A stretch of 64,000 nucleotides of DNA, taken from the NCBI GenBank assembly GCA_023715865.1, contig JAMBOW010000001.1, forward strand, positions 1,860,001 to 1,924,000, written 5' to 3'. The notes under the pieces are model-generated. The model ran no database searches. It worked only from the letters and a program-made list of their open reading frames with translations, and was not told where the DNA came from. The DNA comes from Neobacillus mesonae. GTDB lineage: Bacteria; Bacillota; Bacilli; Paenibacillales; Paenibacillaceae. Both the position numbers and the translations under genes were made by a program. Shown piece by piece: positions 35,111-43,390 of the stretch; within the stretch, counting starts at the first letter, position 1, and each line of letters opens with the position of its first letter.

Positions 35111-35782
35111 TTATTTGCGTTTAATTTCAATATTTCCTTCTGCGTTTGCGACAACGATCGTATCTGCCATATCTACAAATAATCCGTTATCAACTACTCC
35201 AGGAATCATGTTCAGCTTCTGATTCAGAGCTTCCGCGTCAGAGATCCGGCCCAGCTTGCAATCTGCAATATAATTGCCATTATCCGTCTTATACTTTTCT
35301 GTTCCATTCATCCTCCATACCGGATGACAGCCCATTTGATCAAGCGCATGGAAGGTCCATTCACAAGCAAACGGAACAATCTCAACAGGCAGCGGAAATT
35401 TTCCAAGTGTATGTACAACTTTGCTTTCGTCAACAACGATTACGAGGCGTCTGCTGTTCATGGCTACAATTTTTTCACGTAAGAGAGCGCCGCCTCCGCC
35501 TTTAATCAGGTTCAAGCGGCCATCTACTTCATCAGCACCGTCAATTGTAACATCAAGCCGGCCGATCTCAGCGAATGGAATCAATGGAATACCGAGCTCT
35601 CTTGCTTGGTCTTCTGACGCTTGAGATGTAGCAACTGTTTGAATCTGCAATCCTTCATTCTTAACTCGTTCACCCAGTCGTTGAATAGCCCAATAAGCTG
35701 TCGAACCTGTTCCAAGGCCTACCTTCATTCCGTCTTTAACATATTCAACCGCTCTCTCTGCCGCTAAACGTTTCAAATCCAC
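35111..35782 (-). CDS. rpiA: Ribose-5-phosphate isomerase A
   Basis: RpiA interconverts ribose-5-phosphate and ribulose-5-phosphate in the pentose phosphate pathway. It shows VGLGTGSTAYWAI, IDGADEVDGRLNLIKGGGGAL with the catalytic acids, and the family C-terminus MADTIVVANAEG. I chose GTG at 35782, giving 223 residues and the usual LKRLAAERAVEYVKDGM opening. ATG at 35821 would add 13 residues but has no ribosome site, and a TACAAT -10-like box lies right before it. The start is thus uncertain. Confidence 0.93.
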   Translation of the reverse strand: MDLKRLAAERAVEYVKDGMKVGLGTGSTAYWAIQRLGERVKNEGLQIQTVATSQASEDQARELGIPLIPFAEIGRLDVTIDGADEVDGRLNLIKGGGGALLREKIVAMNSRRLVIVVDESKVVHTLGKFPLPVEIVPFACEWTFHALDQMGCHPVWRMNGTEKYKTDNGNYIADCKLGRISDAEALNQKLNMIPGVVDNGLFVDMADTIVVANAEGNIEIKRK

Positions 35783-35920
35783 CCTCTGTTCAACTCCCAA
35801 TCTTTGTTCTTTCGTATACATACTATTGTAACCGATTCATGTCACCTATGAAATATATGTTTCATTTTAAACAATTTTGAATTATTATACATGAACAATT
35901 TTTACTATTCCATTTATTTA

Positions 35921-36538
35921 CTAGAATAAAAACCCGCCGTTACGGTAAACACGGAGGATGCCAATGATCGCGAGATGCAAAGGATAGAAGCTTGTCCACA
36001 GCCAGCGCGGAACAGTAGATCTGAAAGATACTCCCTTGTGCAGAGCAAAAGCAATAAATACAGTGGAGAACGTACTCCATATTTGAATCTGAGATTGGAC
36101 CAAATCAACAATGTTTAGTAACAGGTGCGCAAATACCATGACGTAACCTTCGGTATATCTATAAATCAACACTAATAATAATCCGTATATCCCATAGTCC
36201 ATTGTAGATACTTCCATAATCAGACCTGCTGCAATAACAATCAGGATGGATACAAACGCATTCTTTACTTTATCCAGAGCCTGCAGCACCAGAAGCGAGG
36301 CGAGTAATGTCCATACGACGTTAAGCGTGGCTTGATTAAAGGCAAGCATGAACGGCACCTGCGATATAATTGCGATAATAAACAGCCGGAAAGTATAGCG
36401 TTTCACATTGCGAGTGTGTATATATCCGAGAAAAATCGAAAATGCGTATACCGGAAAAGCAATTCTGCCGATAATACGAAGCACAGTCTCTTCTGGAAAA
36501 AAAACCGCTCCTATATGGTCGATCAGCATGGTGATCAT
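35921..36538 (-). CDS. TraX family membrane protein
   Basis: A 205-residue membrane protein with about six hydrophobic segments, starting with MITMLIDHIGAVFFP, which matches the TraX family. TraX acetylates F-pilin in the F plasmid, but chromosomal members in Bacillota have unknown roles; acetyl transfer is only inferred. ATG at 36538 has only GGA upstream. An in-frame CTG at 36553 has AGGGGG eight bases before it and would add LHWIA, a family-like extension, so it may be the true start. Confidence 0.85.
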   Translation of the reverse strand: MITMLIDHIGAVFFPEETVLRIIGRIAFPVYAFSIFLGYIHTRNVKRYTFRLFIIAIISQVPFMLAFNQATLNVVWTLLASLLVLQALDKVKNAFVSILIVIAAGLIMEVSTMDYGIYGLLLVLIYRYTEGYVMVFAHLLLNIVDLVQSQIQIWSTFSTVFIAFALHKGVSFRSTVPRWLWTSFYPLHLAIIGILRVYRNGGFLF

Positions 36539-36630
36539 GGCAATCCAGTGCAGTACAAGCGCCCCCTCATGTGCATAATAGCTGTATTATCCCACAGAAA
36601 AGAAGGTTCTACAATCAAGGGTGAAATCTG

Positions 36631-36774
36631 TTATGCCTTGTTATTTCTCTTAAGTTCATCACTGATTTCTCTTAGAACACCCTCCAATCGATCGATCTTT
36701 CTGAGCATGATGTTTTGATTTCCGATAATCCCGAAAAAACCGACGATTAACGCGATAGTGATAAAGATAGACAT
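36631..36774 (-). CDS. Small membrane protein with C-terminal coiled coil
   Basis: A 47-residue frame with an N-terminal membrane segment (MSIFITIALIVGFFGIIG) and a charged helical tail (MLRKIDRLEGVLREISDEL, heptad-like), ending KRNNKA. It has an excellent GGGAGG site seven bases before ATG. It lies 45 bases after the ccpN stop and before traX, on the same strand, so it may be co-transcribed. I know no family name for it. Strong ribosome site and amphipathic design support a real gene. Confidence 0.7.
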   Translation of the reverse strand: MSIFITIALIVGFFGIIGNQNIMLRKIDRLEGVLREISDELKRNNKA

Positions 36775-36819
36775 TCATTATCCTCCCGACCAAAAAATCG
36801 TTTTATTGATCTGCTATAT

Positions 36820-37455
36820 TTAGACGCCGGCAAGCTCAATAAAAAGATGGAGCAAATTCGTCTTGGACACTCTCCCGATCACTTCATGCTCCGCGTCGGA
36901 GGGTTCCACCTCCCCCCGTATAACAGGCAGACAATTCACTTGATACCGGATAAGCATCTTTGCAGCATGTGTAACCGGATCATGAGGGGTAAGGGCAACA
37001 CTTTGGGCTCTTCTCGTCATTGCCATACTTACAGGGATAGTTCTTAGATCAGCGTGCCCTAATGTTATTTTCAGTAAGTCCTTCCGTGAAACAATACCGA
37101 CAAAGTCTTTATTATCATTAACTACAAAAAGGGTTCCTGTATTCTCCTGGAATAGCATGGCCACTGCATCATAGGCAGATCGATGAGCCTCAATTAAAAT
37201 CGGCGGTGTCAGCACATCTCCTACAGTTAATCTGGATATCTGCTCATGTAAAGGACTGACCTCGTTACTCGCAGTACCAAGGGTATAGCCAACCTTAGGC
37301 TTTGCATCCAATAATCCGAGCATTACCAATAGAGACAGATCCGATCTGATGGTAGGACGGCTTAATCCGAGCAGCTCTGCGATATGGTCTCCAGTGATTG
37401 GAGCATGGTGAGAGACCAGGTCTATAATTTCTTGCTGCCGGCTTGATAACTCCAT
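36820..37455 (-). CDS. ccpN: CcpN-like repressor (HTH plus two CBS domains)
   Basis: CcpN represses gluconeogenic genes (gapB, pckA) in B. subtilis on glucose. The 211-residue protein has an N-terminal HTH (SSRQQEIIDLV then TGDHIAELLGLSRPTIRSD) and two CBS domains (about 75-210; FVVNDNKDFVGIVSRKDLL and CLPVIRG with EVIGRVSKTNLL). Length and order match CcpN/YqzB. The start has a full AGGAGGT. No gluconeogenic gene is adjacent, so the target is inferred from the family. Confidence 0.88.
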   Translation of the reverse strand: MELSSRQQEIIDLVSHHAPITGDHIAELLGLSRPTIRSDLSLLVMLGLLDAKPKVGYTLGTASNEVSPLHEQISRLTVGDVLTPPILIEAHRSAYDAVAMLFQENTGTLFVVNDNKDFVGIVSRKDLLKITLGHADLRTIPVSMAMTRRAQSVALTPHDPVTHAAKMLIRYQVNCLPVIRGEVEPSDAEHEVIGRVSKTNLLHLFIELAGV

Positions 37456-37561
37456 GACCGTACCTCCTTGATAGAGAGTGTTTTTACACTTTAACTATAT
37501 CATTTATGCGCCAAACTGGCAGATTTAAGTTCGATGAAAAAACAAAACATAGATTTTGGAA

Positions 37562-37590
37562 TTGACAGTTTTACACGCATTCAATAATAT
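37562..37590 (+). promoter_or_regulatory. Sigma-A promoter of marR-MFS operon
   Basis: TTGACA (37562-37567), 17 bases, TAATAT (37585-37590). The downstream stretch (37590-37620) contains repeated TTAGCA elements that may be the MarR operator. Confidence 0.8.
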
Positions 37591-37643
37591 TAGCATGACA
37601 AGTATATACGTTAGCAAAAAACCGTTTATTTTAGAAAGGAGTT

Positions 37644-38111
37644 ATGCATAAGTTGAACACATCTGTATCCGATCTTTCCATCGGCTTTATGCTCGGGGTT
37701 GCTCACAGACGCGCAGTTAACGTCATGACGAGCCGTCTCAAGGAGTATGACATAACGACCGAGCAATGGTCTGTCCTGCTCCAGATTTACAGCAATGAGG
37801 GCCTTAATCAGAAAGAAATCGCAGTAAAAGCGTATAAAGATCAACCCACAACGACAAGAATCCTCGATATGCTTGAGAAGAAGAACCTGATTATACGGAA
37901 GCCCAGTCAGAAAGACCGTCGAGCTTTCGAGCTTTTTCTAACGGAGGAGGGCCGGGATCTTTCCAACACGCTTCTTCCTATCGAATCAAGTTTTAATGAA
38001 GAAATTGCCCAGATCGTACCGAAAGAGGACATGGATGTTTTTTGGAAGGTTCTCTCGGATATCGGATCCTATCTTGAAAAGCTGCATGAAAAGGAATCGG
38101 CAGCGAAGTAA
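37644..38111 (+). CDS. MarR-family regulator
   Basis: A 155-residue winged-helix protein with WSVLLQIYSNEGLNQKEIA, DQPTTTRILDMLEKKNLI (recognition helix) and QKDRRAFELFLTEEG (wing). It is first in an operon with an MFS transporter 33 bases after it, the usual arrangement for local control of an efflux pump. ATG at 37644 is very near its AAAGGAG site; TTG at 37653 is an alternative. The ligand is unknown. Confidence 0.88.
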   Translation: MHKLNTSVSDLSIGFMLGVAHRRAVNVMTSRLKEYDITTEQWSVLLQIYSNEGLNQKEIAVKAYKDQPTTTRILDMLEKKNLIIRKPSQKDRRAFELFLTEEGRDLSNTLLPIESSFNEEIAQIVPKEDMDVFWKVLSDIGSYLEKLHEKESAAK

Positions 38112-38144
38112 CATCCCGAATATAGAAGGAGTTTAATCACACTA

Positions 38145-39332
38145 ATGCATCATGAACAGACTAAATTATGGACAAAAGAGTTCATTATTTTAACTTTATG
38201 TAATTTTCTGTTGTTTCTGCAGCTTCACATGATCGTCTCCACCCTTCCGGCTTACGTTAAAGGGGAGTTTAATGCCAGCTCATTCCAAGTAAGCCTGTTT
38301 ACTACTCTATTTGCTCTCAGCGCTATATTGGCCCGGGTCTACGCTGCCAAACAGCTCGAAAAGGGAAATCGCAACTTAATGATCTATCTTGGCATTATTA
38401 TCGCTTTGATCGCGACTCTGGGATATCACCTTGCAGCATTCATGGGCCTCTTGCTTGTTCTGCGCATGGTTTTTGGGATCGGCTTCGGCATGAGCAGTAC
38501 GGCCTTCCCTACGATGGCATCGGATGTTATTCCCACGAAAAGAATGGGAGAAGGTATGGGGTACTTTGGCCTTTCTACAAGTCTTGCAATGTCGATCGGG
38601 CCTATTATCGGATTGTCGCTTCTCAATTCTTTCGGTTTTGGAACACTTACATGGTCGACCGCTGTAGCCATCATCGTCATTGTGCCGCTAAGCTATATCC
38701 TTACATCGAAAAATAGAAGGAAGAAGCCTGTACAAACAGAGTTTACTCCACCAAAAACAAAAGGGTTTAACAAGGCTCTTCTGGTGCCTTCTCTTCTAAA
38801 TACACTCTTGGCCGTTACTTATGGAGGATTGGTCGGATTTATTGCTATATTTGGCGCTGAAAAAGGGATAGCAAATCCGGCTTTATTCTTTCTATTTAAT
38901 GCGATAGCCATTCTAATTGTACGTCCTTTTGCTGGCCGCATATATGATATGAAGGGTCATGGCGCCTTGATCATTCCTGGATCGATATCCGTTATCATTG
39001 GGCTCATTCTTCTATCATATACAAGCTCGACCATTAGCCTGTTCTTTGCTGCCTTTATGTTTGGATTAGGTTATGGATCGCTGCAGCCGACGTTCCAAAC
39101 ATGGATGATCCAAGTTGTACCTCCTTCACAAAGAGGTATGGCGAATGGCATGTTTTTAAATACTCTTGATTTTGGAATTGCCATCGGCGCCCTTTTGTTG
39201 GGTCTAATCGCCTCAGCCTCTAGCTATGAGTCTATGTATCGTTATTCATCCTTATTTGTGGTGATCCTGCTCCTATTCTACGTAGTTTATGCTCGTATTA
39301 TTAAACAGCGGACTCCAGCTAAAAATTCATAA
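38145..39332 (+). CDS. MFS transporter (DHA1-like efflux)
   Basis: The 395-residue protein has about twelve membrane segments. Visible features are ILARVYAAKQLEKGNR (loop 2-3), RMVFGIGFGMSSTAFP (motif C-like glycine helix) and a long cytoplasmic loop near residues 188-210 (KNRRKKPVQTEFTPPKTKG). It is likely a drug or metabolite exporter controlled by the upstream MarR protein. The spacing from GGAG to ATG is long (13 bases). Confidence 0.85.
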   Translation: MHHEQTKLWTKEFIILTLCNFLLFLQLHMIVSTLPAYVKGEFNASSFQVSLFTTLFALSAILARVYAAKQLEKGNRNLMIYLGIIIALIATLGYHLAAFMGLLLVLRMVFGIGFGMSSTAFPTMASDVIPTKRMGEGMGYFGLSTSLAMSIGPIIGLSLLNSFGFGTLTWSTAVAIIVIVPLSYILTSKNRRKKPVQTEFTPPKTKGFNKALLVPSLLNTLLAVTYGGLVGFIAIFGAEKGIANPALFFLFNAIAILIVRPFAGRIYDMKGHGALIIPGSISVIIGLILLSYTSSTISLFFAAFMFGLGYGSLQPTFQTWMIQVVPPSQRGMANGMFLNTLDFGIAIGALLLGLIASASSYESMYRYSSLFVVILLLFYVVYARIIKQRTPAKNS

Positions 39333-39340
39333 GATAGAAG

Positions 39341-39390
39341 AACAATAAACAGCCTGCAGTATTTCACAACTGCAGGCTGTTTTTATTGTT
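39341..39390. terminator. Bidirectional terminator between convergent MFS genes
   Basis: AACAATAAACAGCCTGCAGT pairs with ACTGCAGGCTGTTTTTATTGTT, a very long stem with an eight-base loop and AT runs. Confidence 0.9.
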
Positions 39391-39392
39391 GA

Positions 39393-40679
39393 TTACACTT
39401 TTCTCTTCACTCTAACCATACTTTTTCCACCCAAACGATAGTGGACATGTCTCGATTTCTTGCTGTCCCCGCCCGTGCTTCCTTCATCCTCACTCGGTTT
39501 GATGGAGAACAGGGTAAGCAGAATGCCGGCCGCACCTACAGCAGCAAGAGACATAAAAAGGGTAAAGTGTGAGGTTCTCAGCAGCAATGAAATGATGGGA
39601 GGACCTAATGACACACCAATAAAACGCATGCTCGAAAACAATGCGGTTATCGTTCCGCGCTGCTCTTCCTCAATCCCTTCCGTAATAAGTGCATCCAAAC
39701 AAGGCAGCGCAGCTCCAATTCCGATGCCGCCTGCAGTAAATACACCGATTACGTAGTAAATTTGACTCGAAAGCCCCATAATCACAAGAGATGCTGTCAT
39801 TAATACAAGTCCGATGCAGCCAATCCATTTCATCCTTTTCTTATGTTTACCGATAATCTTCCCGCTCAAATAGGATGATAAACAGAGGGCAGCTAGAGGA
39901 ATCGCGAGAACAAAGCCTTTGGTTACTCCGTGGATGTTATATCTCGATTCAAGTGTCTCTGACAAATAAAATAGCACACCGAAAATAACAAACATGCAAA
40001 TACAGCCCACAGCAAATATGGCATATAGCCAGCGCCCTTTCAGGACAAGGACTTCTTTAACAGAGCCTAGAAACTCCTTGAAGGAAGGCGCTTCCTTTTT
40101 CTTTTTTGGGCTTTTCACTAAAAAAATAACAAGTAAGACTGAAATTAGACAGAGAGCCGGAATCATTAAGAATGGCGCATACCAAAGCCATACCCCAAGG
40201 GCAGCACCAATAATTGGACTAAGCACCTTACCTAAGGTATTCGATGTTTCAATGATACCGAGGCTTTTACTTACCTCCTCATCATCTTCAAACATGTCCC
40301 CCACAAGCGGGATAACGATAGGAAAGGCTCCGGCAGCTCCGATCCCTTGTAAAAACCGGCCACTGAGTATGACCCAATATGCTGCACCGTCCGTAAGCCA
40401 CCAGGCTGCACCGGCCGATACGGCCCCTCCGATCGCTGCGATTATAAGACTCGGTATGATCACCGCCTTACGCCCAAACCGATCCGACAAATACCCTGCA
40501 ATCGGAATAAGAATAATAGCTACAACAGCATACACGGTTATAAGCATGCTGACTCTAAAAGTCGAGACATCAAGCTTTCTTGAGATCTGCGGCAGGATAG
40601 GAATCAGCGCTGAGTTACCGAGGGTCATAATAAGCGGAATTGATGAAAGAGCGGCCAGATCAAGCTTCTTGTTATCCAT
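39393..40679 (-). CDS. MFS multidrug transporter
   Basis: A 428-residue, twelve-segment transporter with motif A in GYLSDRFGRKAV, motif B/C-type GRFLQGIGAAGAFPIV and PIIGAALGVWLW. It belongs to the DHA1 family of proton-drug antiporters such as Bmr or LmrP. The tail is basic (HVHYRLGGKSMVRVKRKV). The start has AAAGGTGG upstream. It converges with another MFS gene, but the two are not close copies. A 9-base inverted repeat (40715-40723 with 40759-40767) flanks its likely promoter. Confidence 0.87.
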   Translation of the reverse strand: MDNKKLDLAALSSIPLIMTLGNSALIPILPQISRKLDVSTFRVSMLITVYAVVAIILIPIAGYLSDRFGRKAVIIPSLIIAAIGGAVSAGAAWWLTDGAAYWVILSGRFLQGIGAAGAFPIVIPLVGDMFEDDEEVSKSLGIIETSNTLGKVLSPIIGAALGVWLWYAPFLMIPALCLISVLLVIFLVKSPKKKKEAPSFKEFLGSVKEVLVLKGRWLYAIFAVGCICMFVIFGVLFYLSETLESRYNIHGVTKGFVLAIPLAALCLSSYLSGKIIGKHKKRMKWIGCIGLVLMTASLVIMGLSSQIYYVIGVFTAGGIGIGAALPCLDALITEGIEEEQRGTITALFSSMRFIGVSLGPPIISLLLRTSHFTLFMSLAAVGAAGILLTLFSIKPSEDEGSTGGDSKKSRHVHYRLGGKSMVRVKRKV

Positions 40680-40714
40680 CTGATGCTAACCACCTTTGTT
40701 AAGTTGGACTATCG

Positions 40715-40767
40715 CAAATCAGCTATAAATATTTATACAACTCGACTTTTTTAATGTGGCTGATTTG
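40715..40767. repeat. Inverted repeat upstream of MFS gene
   Basis: CAAATCAGC (40715-40723) and GCTGATTTG (40759-40767) are perfect inverted copies separated by 35 AT-rich bases. They could be an operator pair for the MFS gene at 39393-40679. Confidence 0.45.
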
Positions 40768-40830
40768 GTATCCAATTATGCAAATGGTATGGGGAAGGTT
40801 TTGATACACCAGTAAATGTGTACCTAATTG

Positions 40831-40856
40831 AAAAAAGCGGAGCCCAGCGGCTCCGC
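40831..40856 (-). terminator. Terminator after alpha-xylosidase gene
   Basis: GCGGAGCC (40837-40844) pairs with GGCTCCGC (40849-40856) around CAGC, followed on the minus strand by TTTTTT. Confidence 0.88.
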
Positions 40857-40873
40857 CCTTTCCTTTATTGCAA

Positions 40874-43192
40874 TTAAAGCGTGATAGTCAATGTTCCTGT
40901 ATTTGCGTCTGGAGTTACAATGATGCCCTGTTCTCCTTTGGCTGCAGTACCGCCTTGAACACCAGCTACTTCATGAATGCCGCGAAGAACGAGCGTCCAT
41001 GCTTTACCTGTTCCTTCAGCGGACACTTGGATGCTTCCGCCTGTGCGTGCTGCTTTTACGTTCAGCTCTTGCTCAGATTTAACGCTGACTACGTTTGCTT
41101 CTGCTGTATTTCCATCACCGAGCTCGAATAATTGCAGTGATACACCTTCTGCGTAGTCATACTCGATCACATCATTAACTGCACCAACTGCGATCAGGCT
41201 GTTAGGTTTGATCATCATTGGCAGTGTGCGGAAGCTGTGATTCTCACGTACAAAACGACCGCCTTGAACTTTATCACCTGTCAGGAAGTTTGTCCAAGTT
41301 CCTTCTGGCAAGTAGTAAGTTACATCGCCTTCCTTATTAAAGATCGGCGCAACAAGAATAGAATCACCAAACATGTATTGGGTATCCAGGTTGTATGTTG
41401 TAGGATCCTCTGGGAATTCCAACACCATAGCGCGCATCATCGGAATACCTTTCACAGTCGATTCCTGAGCGGAATTGTACAGGTACGGCATCAGGCTGAT
41501 TTTGAGTTTGGTAAAGTCACGAACGACGTCCACGGATTCCTCGTCAAACAGCCAAGGCACACGATACGAAGTGCTTCCGTGTAGACGGCTGTGGGAAGAC
41601 AAAAGTCCGAATTGTACCCAGCGTTTGTATACGTCTGGGGTCGCTGTATTTTCAAAGCCGCTGATATCATGGCTCCAGAATCCGAAGCCGGAAAGTCCAA
41701 GCGACAAGCCGCCGCGAAGCGATTCAGCCATGGATTCATAAGTAGAAGAGCAGTCTCCGCCCCAGTGAACCGGGAACTGTTGACCACCTGCTGTTGCAGA
41801 GCGTGCAAACAGGGCTGCTTCGTTCTTGCCAATCTTCTCTTCGAGCAATTCAAATACAGCTTTGTTATAGAGCTGTGTATAGTAGTTGTGCATTTTAACC
41901 GGATCAGAGCCATCGAAGTACACAACATTTGTCGGAATTCTTTCACCGAAGTCTGTCTTGAATGAATCAACACCTTGATCAAGCAGTACTTCCAGCTTGC
42001 TCTTATACCAGTTAACAGCATCTGGATTCGTGAAATCAACCAGAGCCATACCTGCTTGCCACATATCCCATTGCCATACACTGCCATCCGCTGTTTTTAC
42101 AAGGTAACCGTTCTCCATACCTTCATCAAACAAGTAGGATTTTTCTGCAATATAAGGATTGATCCAAGCACATATTTTCAGACCTTTGTCTTTCAAACGG
42201 CGAATCATGCCTTCCGGATCCGGGAACATTGCTTCGTCCCATACAAAATCAGACCATTGGTATTCCTTCATCCAGAAGCAGTCAAAATGGAATACAGAAA
42301 GCGGGAGATCACGCTCTGCCATTCCGTCTACAAAGTGATTTACAGTACCTTCATCATAGTCCGTTGTAAATGAAGTCGTAAGCCACAGACCAAACGTCCA
42401 TGCCGGTGGAAGCGCTGGTTTACCTGTTAATTTAGTATAGTTATCCAGGACATCCTTTGGATTGTCACCGCCGATAATGAAGTATTCCAAAGTCTCTCCC
42501 TCTACGCTGAATTGCACTTTAGATACATTCTCAGATGCAATCTCATACGATACGCGTTCAGGATGGTTTACAAATACGCCATATCCTTTATTGGAAATAT
42601 AGAATGGAATGTTCTTGTATGACTGCTCACTGCTTGTACCCCCGTCCTCATTCCAAGTGTCAACCACTTGACCATTTTTAACAAATGGAGTAAAGCGCTC
42701 GCCGAGGCCGTAAACGTATTCACCAACGCCGAGATCAAGCTGCTCGCGGAAGTACGCTTCCTTACTCGGACCTGTAATATAACCAGCCGCTCTTTGACCG
42801 CTGCCTGTAATCCGTTTGTCTCCATAGAGGAAGCTAACGTCCCAGCCGTTCGTTTTGTCGATTTGAACTTCCAGATTGCCGCTTTTCAAAACAGCGCCTT
42901 GTTCATTTTTTGAGATCTCAACATTCGCATCTTGATTGTTAAGCTCAAATTCAGGCCCTTTTTTCACTCTGCCCTTATGGTGATTCAAGGTTACACGAAT
43001 AACGTTAGGCATAGGTGAGCTGTAAGTTGCTTTCAGCAATGTACCGTTCAGAGTGTCGCCTTTCGTGCGAATATATTTAGTTGCCGCATATACGGTCAAA
43101 GAATCCCCTGTTTGCACAATATCACGAATATCAGTCGGGTTTTGAATATGGTACCCTTCACGAGTCATCCAGAATCCATCAGTAAATTTCAT
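40874..43192 (-). CDS. yicI: GH31 alpha-xylosidase (YicI type)
   Basis: The 772-residue enzyme, the same length as E. coli YicI, releases alpha-xylose from isoprimeverose and xyloglucan oligomers in the cytoplasm. Nucleophile Asp414 lies in FKTDFGERIP and acid/base Asp480 in HWGGDC. The DCFW motif at 304-307 is the xylosidase-specific one, rather than the glucosidase form. It has no signal peptide. It is divergent from araC, and a perfect cre lies between them. The ribosome site is GGGGGAAAG. Activity on another alpha-glycoside cannot be excluded. Confidence 0.93.
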   Translation of the reverse strand: MKFTDGFWMTREGYHIQNPTDIRDIVQTGDSLTVYAATKYIRTKGDTLNGTLLKATYSSPMPNVIRVTLNHHKGRVKKGPEFELNNQDANVEISKNEQGAVLKSGNLEVQIDKTNGWDVSFLYGDKRITGSGQRAAGYITGPSKEAYFREQLDLGVGEYVYGLGERFTPFVKNGQVVDTWNEDGGTSSEQSYKNIPFYISNKGYGVFVNHPERVSYEIASENVSKVQFSVEGETLEYFIIGGDNPKDVLDNYTKLTGKPALPPAWTFGLWLTTSFTTDYDEGTVNHFVDGMAERDLPLSVFHFDCFWMKEYQWSDFVWDEAMFPDPEGMIRRLKDKGLKICAWINPYIAEKSYLFDEGMENGYLVKTADGSVWQWDMWQAGMALVDFTNPDAVNWYKSKLEVLLDQGVDSFKTDFGERIPTNVVYFDGSDPVKMHNYYTQLYNKAVFELLEEKIGKNEAALFARSATAGGQQFPVHWGGDCSSTYESMAESLRGGLSLGLSGFGFWSHDISGFENTATPDVYKRWVQFGLLSSHSRLHGSTSYRVPWLFDEESVDVVRDFTKLKISLMPYLYNSAQESTVKGIPMMRAMVLEFPEDPTTYNLDTQYMFGDSILVAPIFNKEGDVTYYLPEGTWTNFLTGDKVQGGRFVRENHSFRTLPMMIKPNSLIAVGAVNDVIEYDYAEGVSLQLFELGDGNTAEANVVSVKSEQELNVKAARTGGSIQVSAEGTGKAWTLVLRGIHEVAGVQGGTAAKGEQGIIVTPDANTGTLTITL

Positions 43193-43229
43193 GTTTTCTT
43201 TCCCCCTTCGGTTATACTATAATAATATT

Positions 43230-43289
43230 GATATTTTATTTGTTTTTCTTACGATATTTTGATGAATAATATCATTATTTTGATATTTT
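43230..43289. promoter_or_regulatory. Repeated GATATTTT motif, possible AraC operator
   Basis: GATATTTT occurs at 43230, 43253 and 43282, with a reversed half (AATATC) near 43269. Repeats 23 and 29 bases apart between a divergent AraC gene and its likely target resemble AraC-type direct-repeat sites, but the stretch is very AT-rich. Confidence 0.4.
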
Positions 43290-43331
43290 CCTATGCTTTT
43301 CTCTATTATATATTAACACAACGCATCATAA

Positions 43332-43347
43332 ATGGAAGCGATTTCAA
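43332..43347. promoter_or_regulatory. cre (CcpA-binding) site
   Basis: ATGGAAGCGATTTCAA fits WTGNNARCGNWWWCAW at every position. It lies about 45 bases before araC and 140 before yicI, so catabolite repression of either or both is expected. Confidence 0.82.
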
Positions 43348-43390
43348 ATGATATGAAATGAATACCTTCCAAACTAGGAGAGTTAGAACT

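Noticed and set aside
39994..40683. 229-residue plus-strand frame over the MFS gene
   Set aside because: It is a mirror frame of a membrane protein gene, with low-complexity Ser/Pro/Ala content and no start signal.
41491..42087. 198-residue minus-strand frame inside yicI
   Set aside because: It is an alternate frame of the alpha-xylosidase gene, whose own frame has all catalytic motifs.
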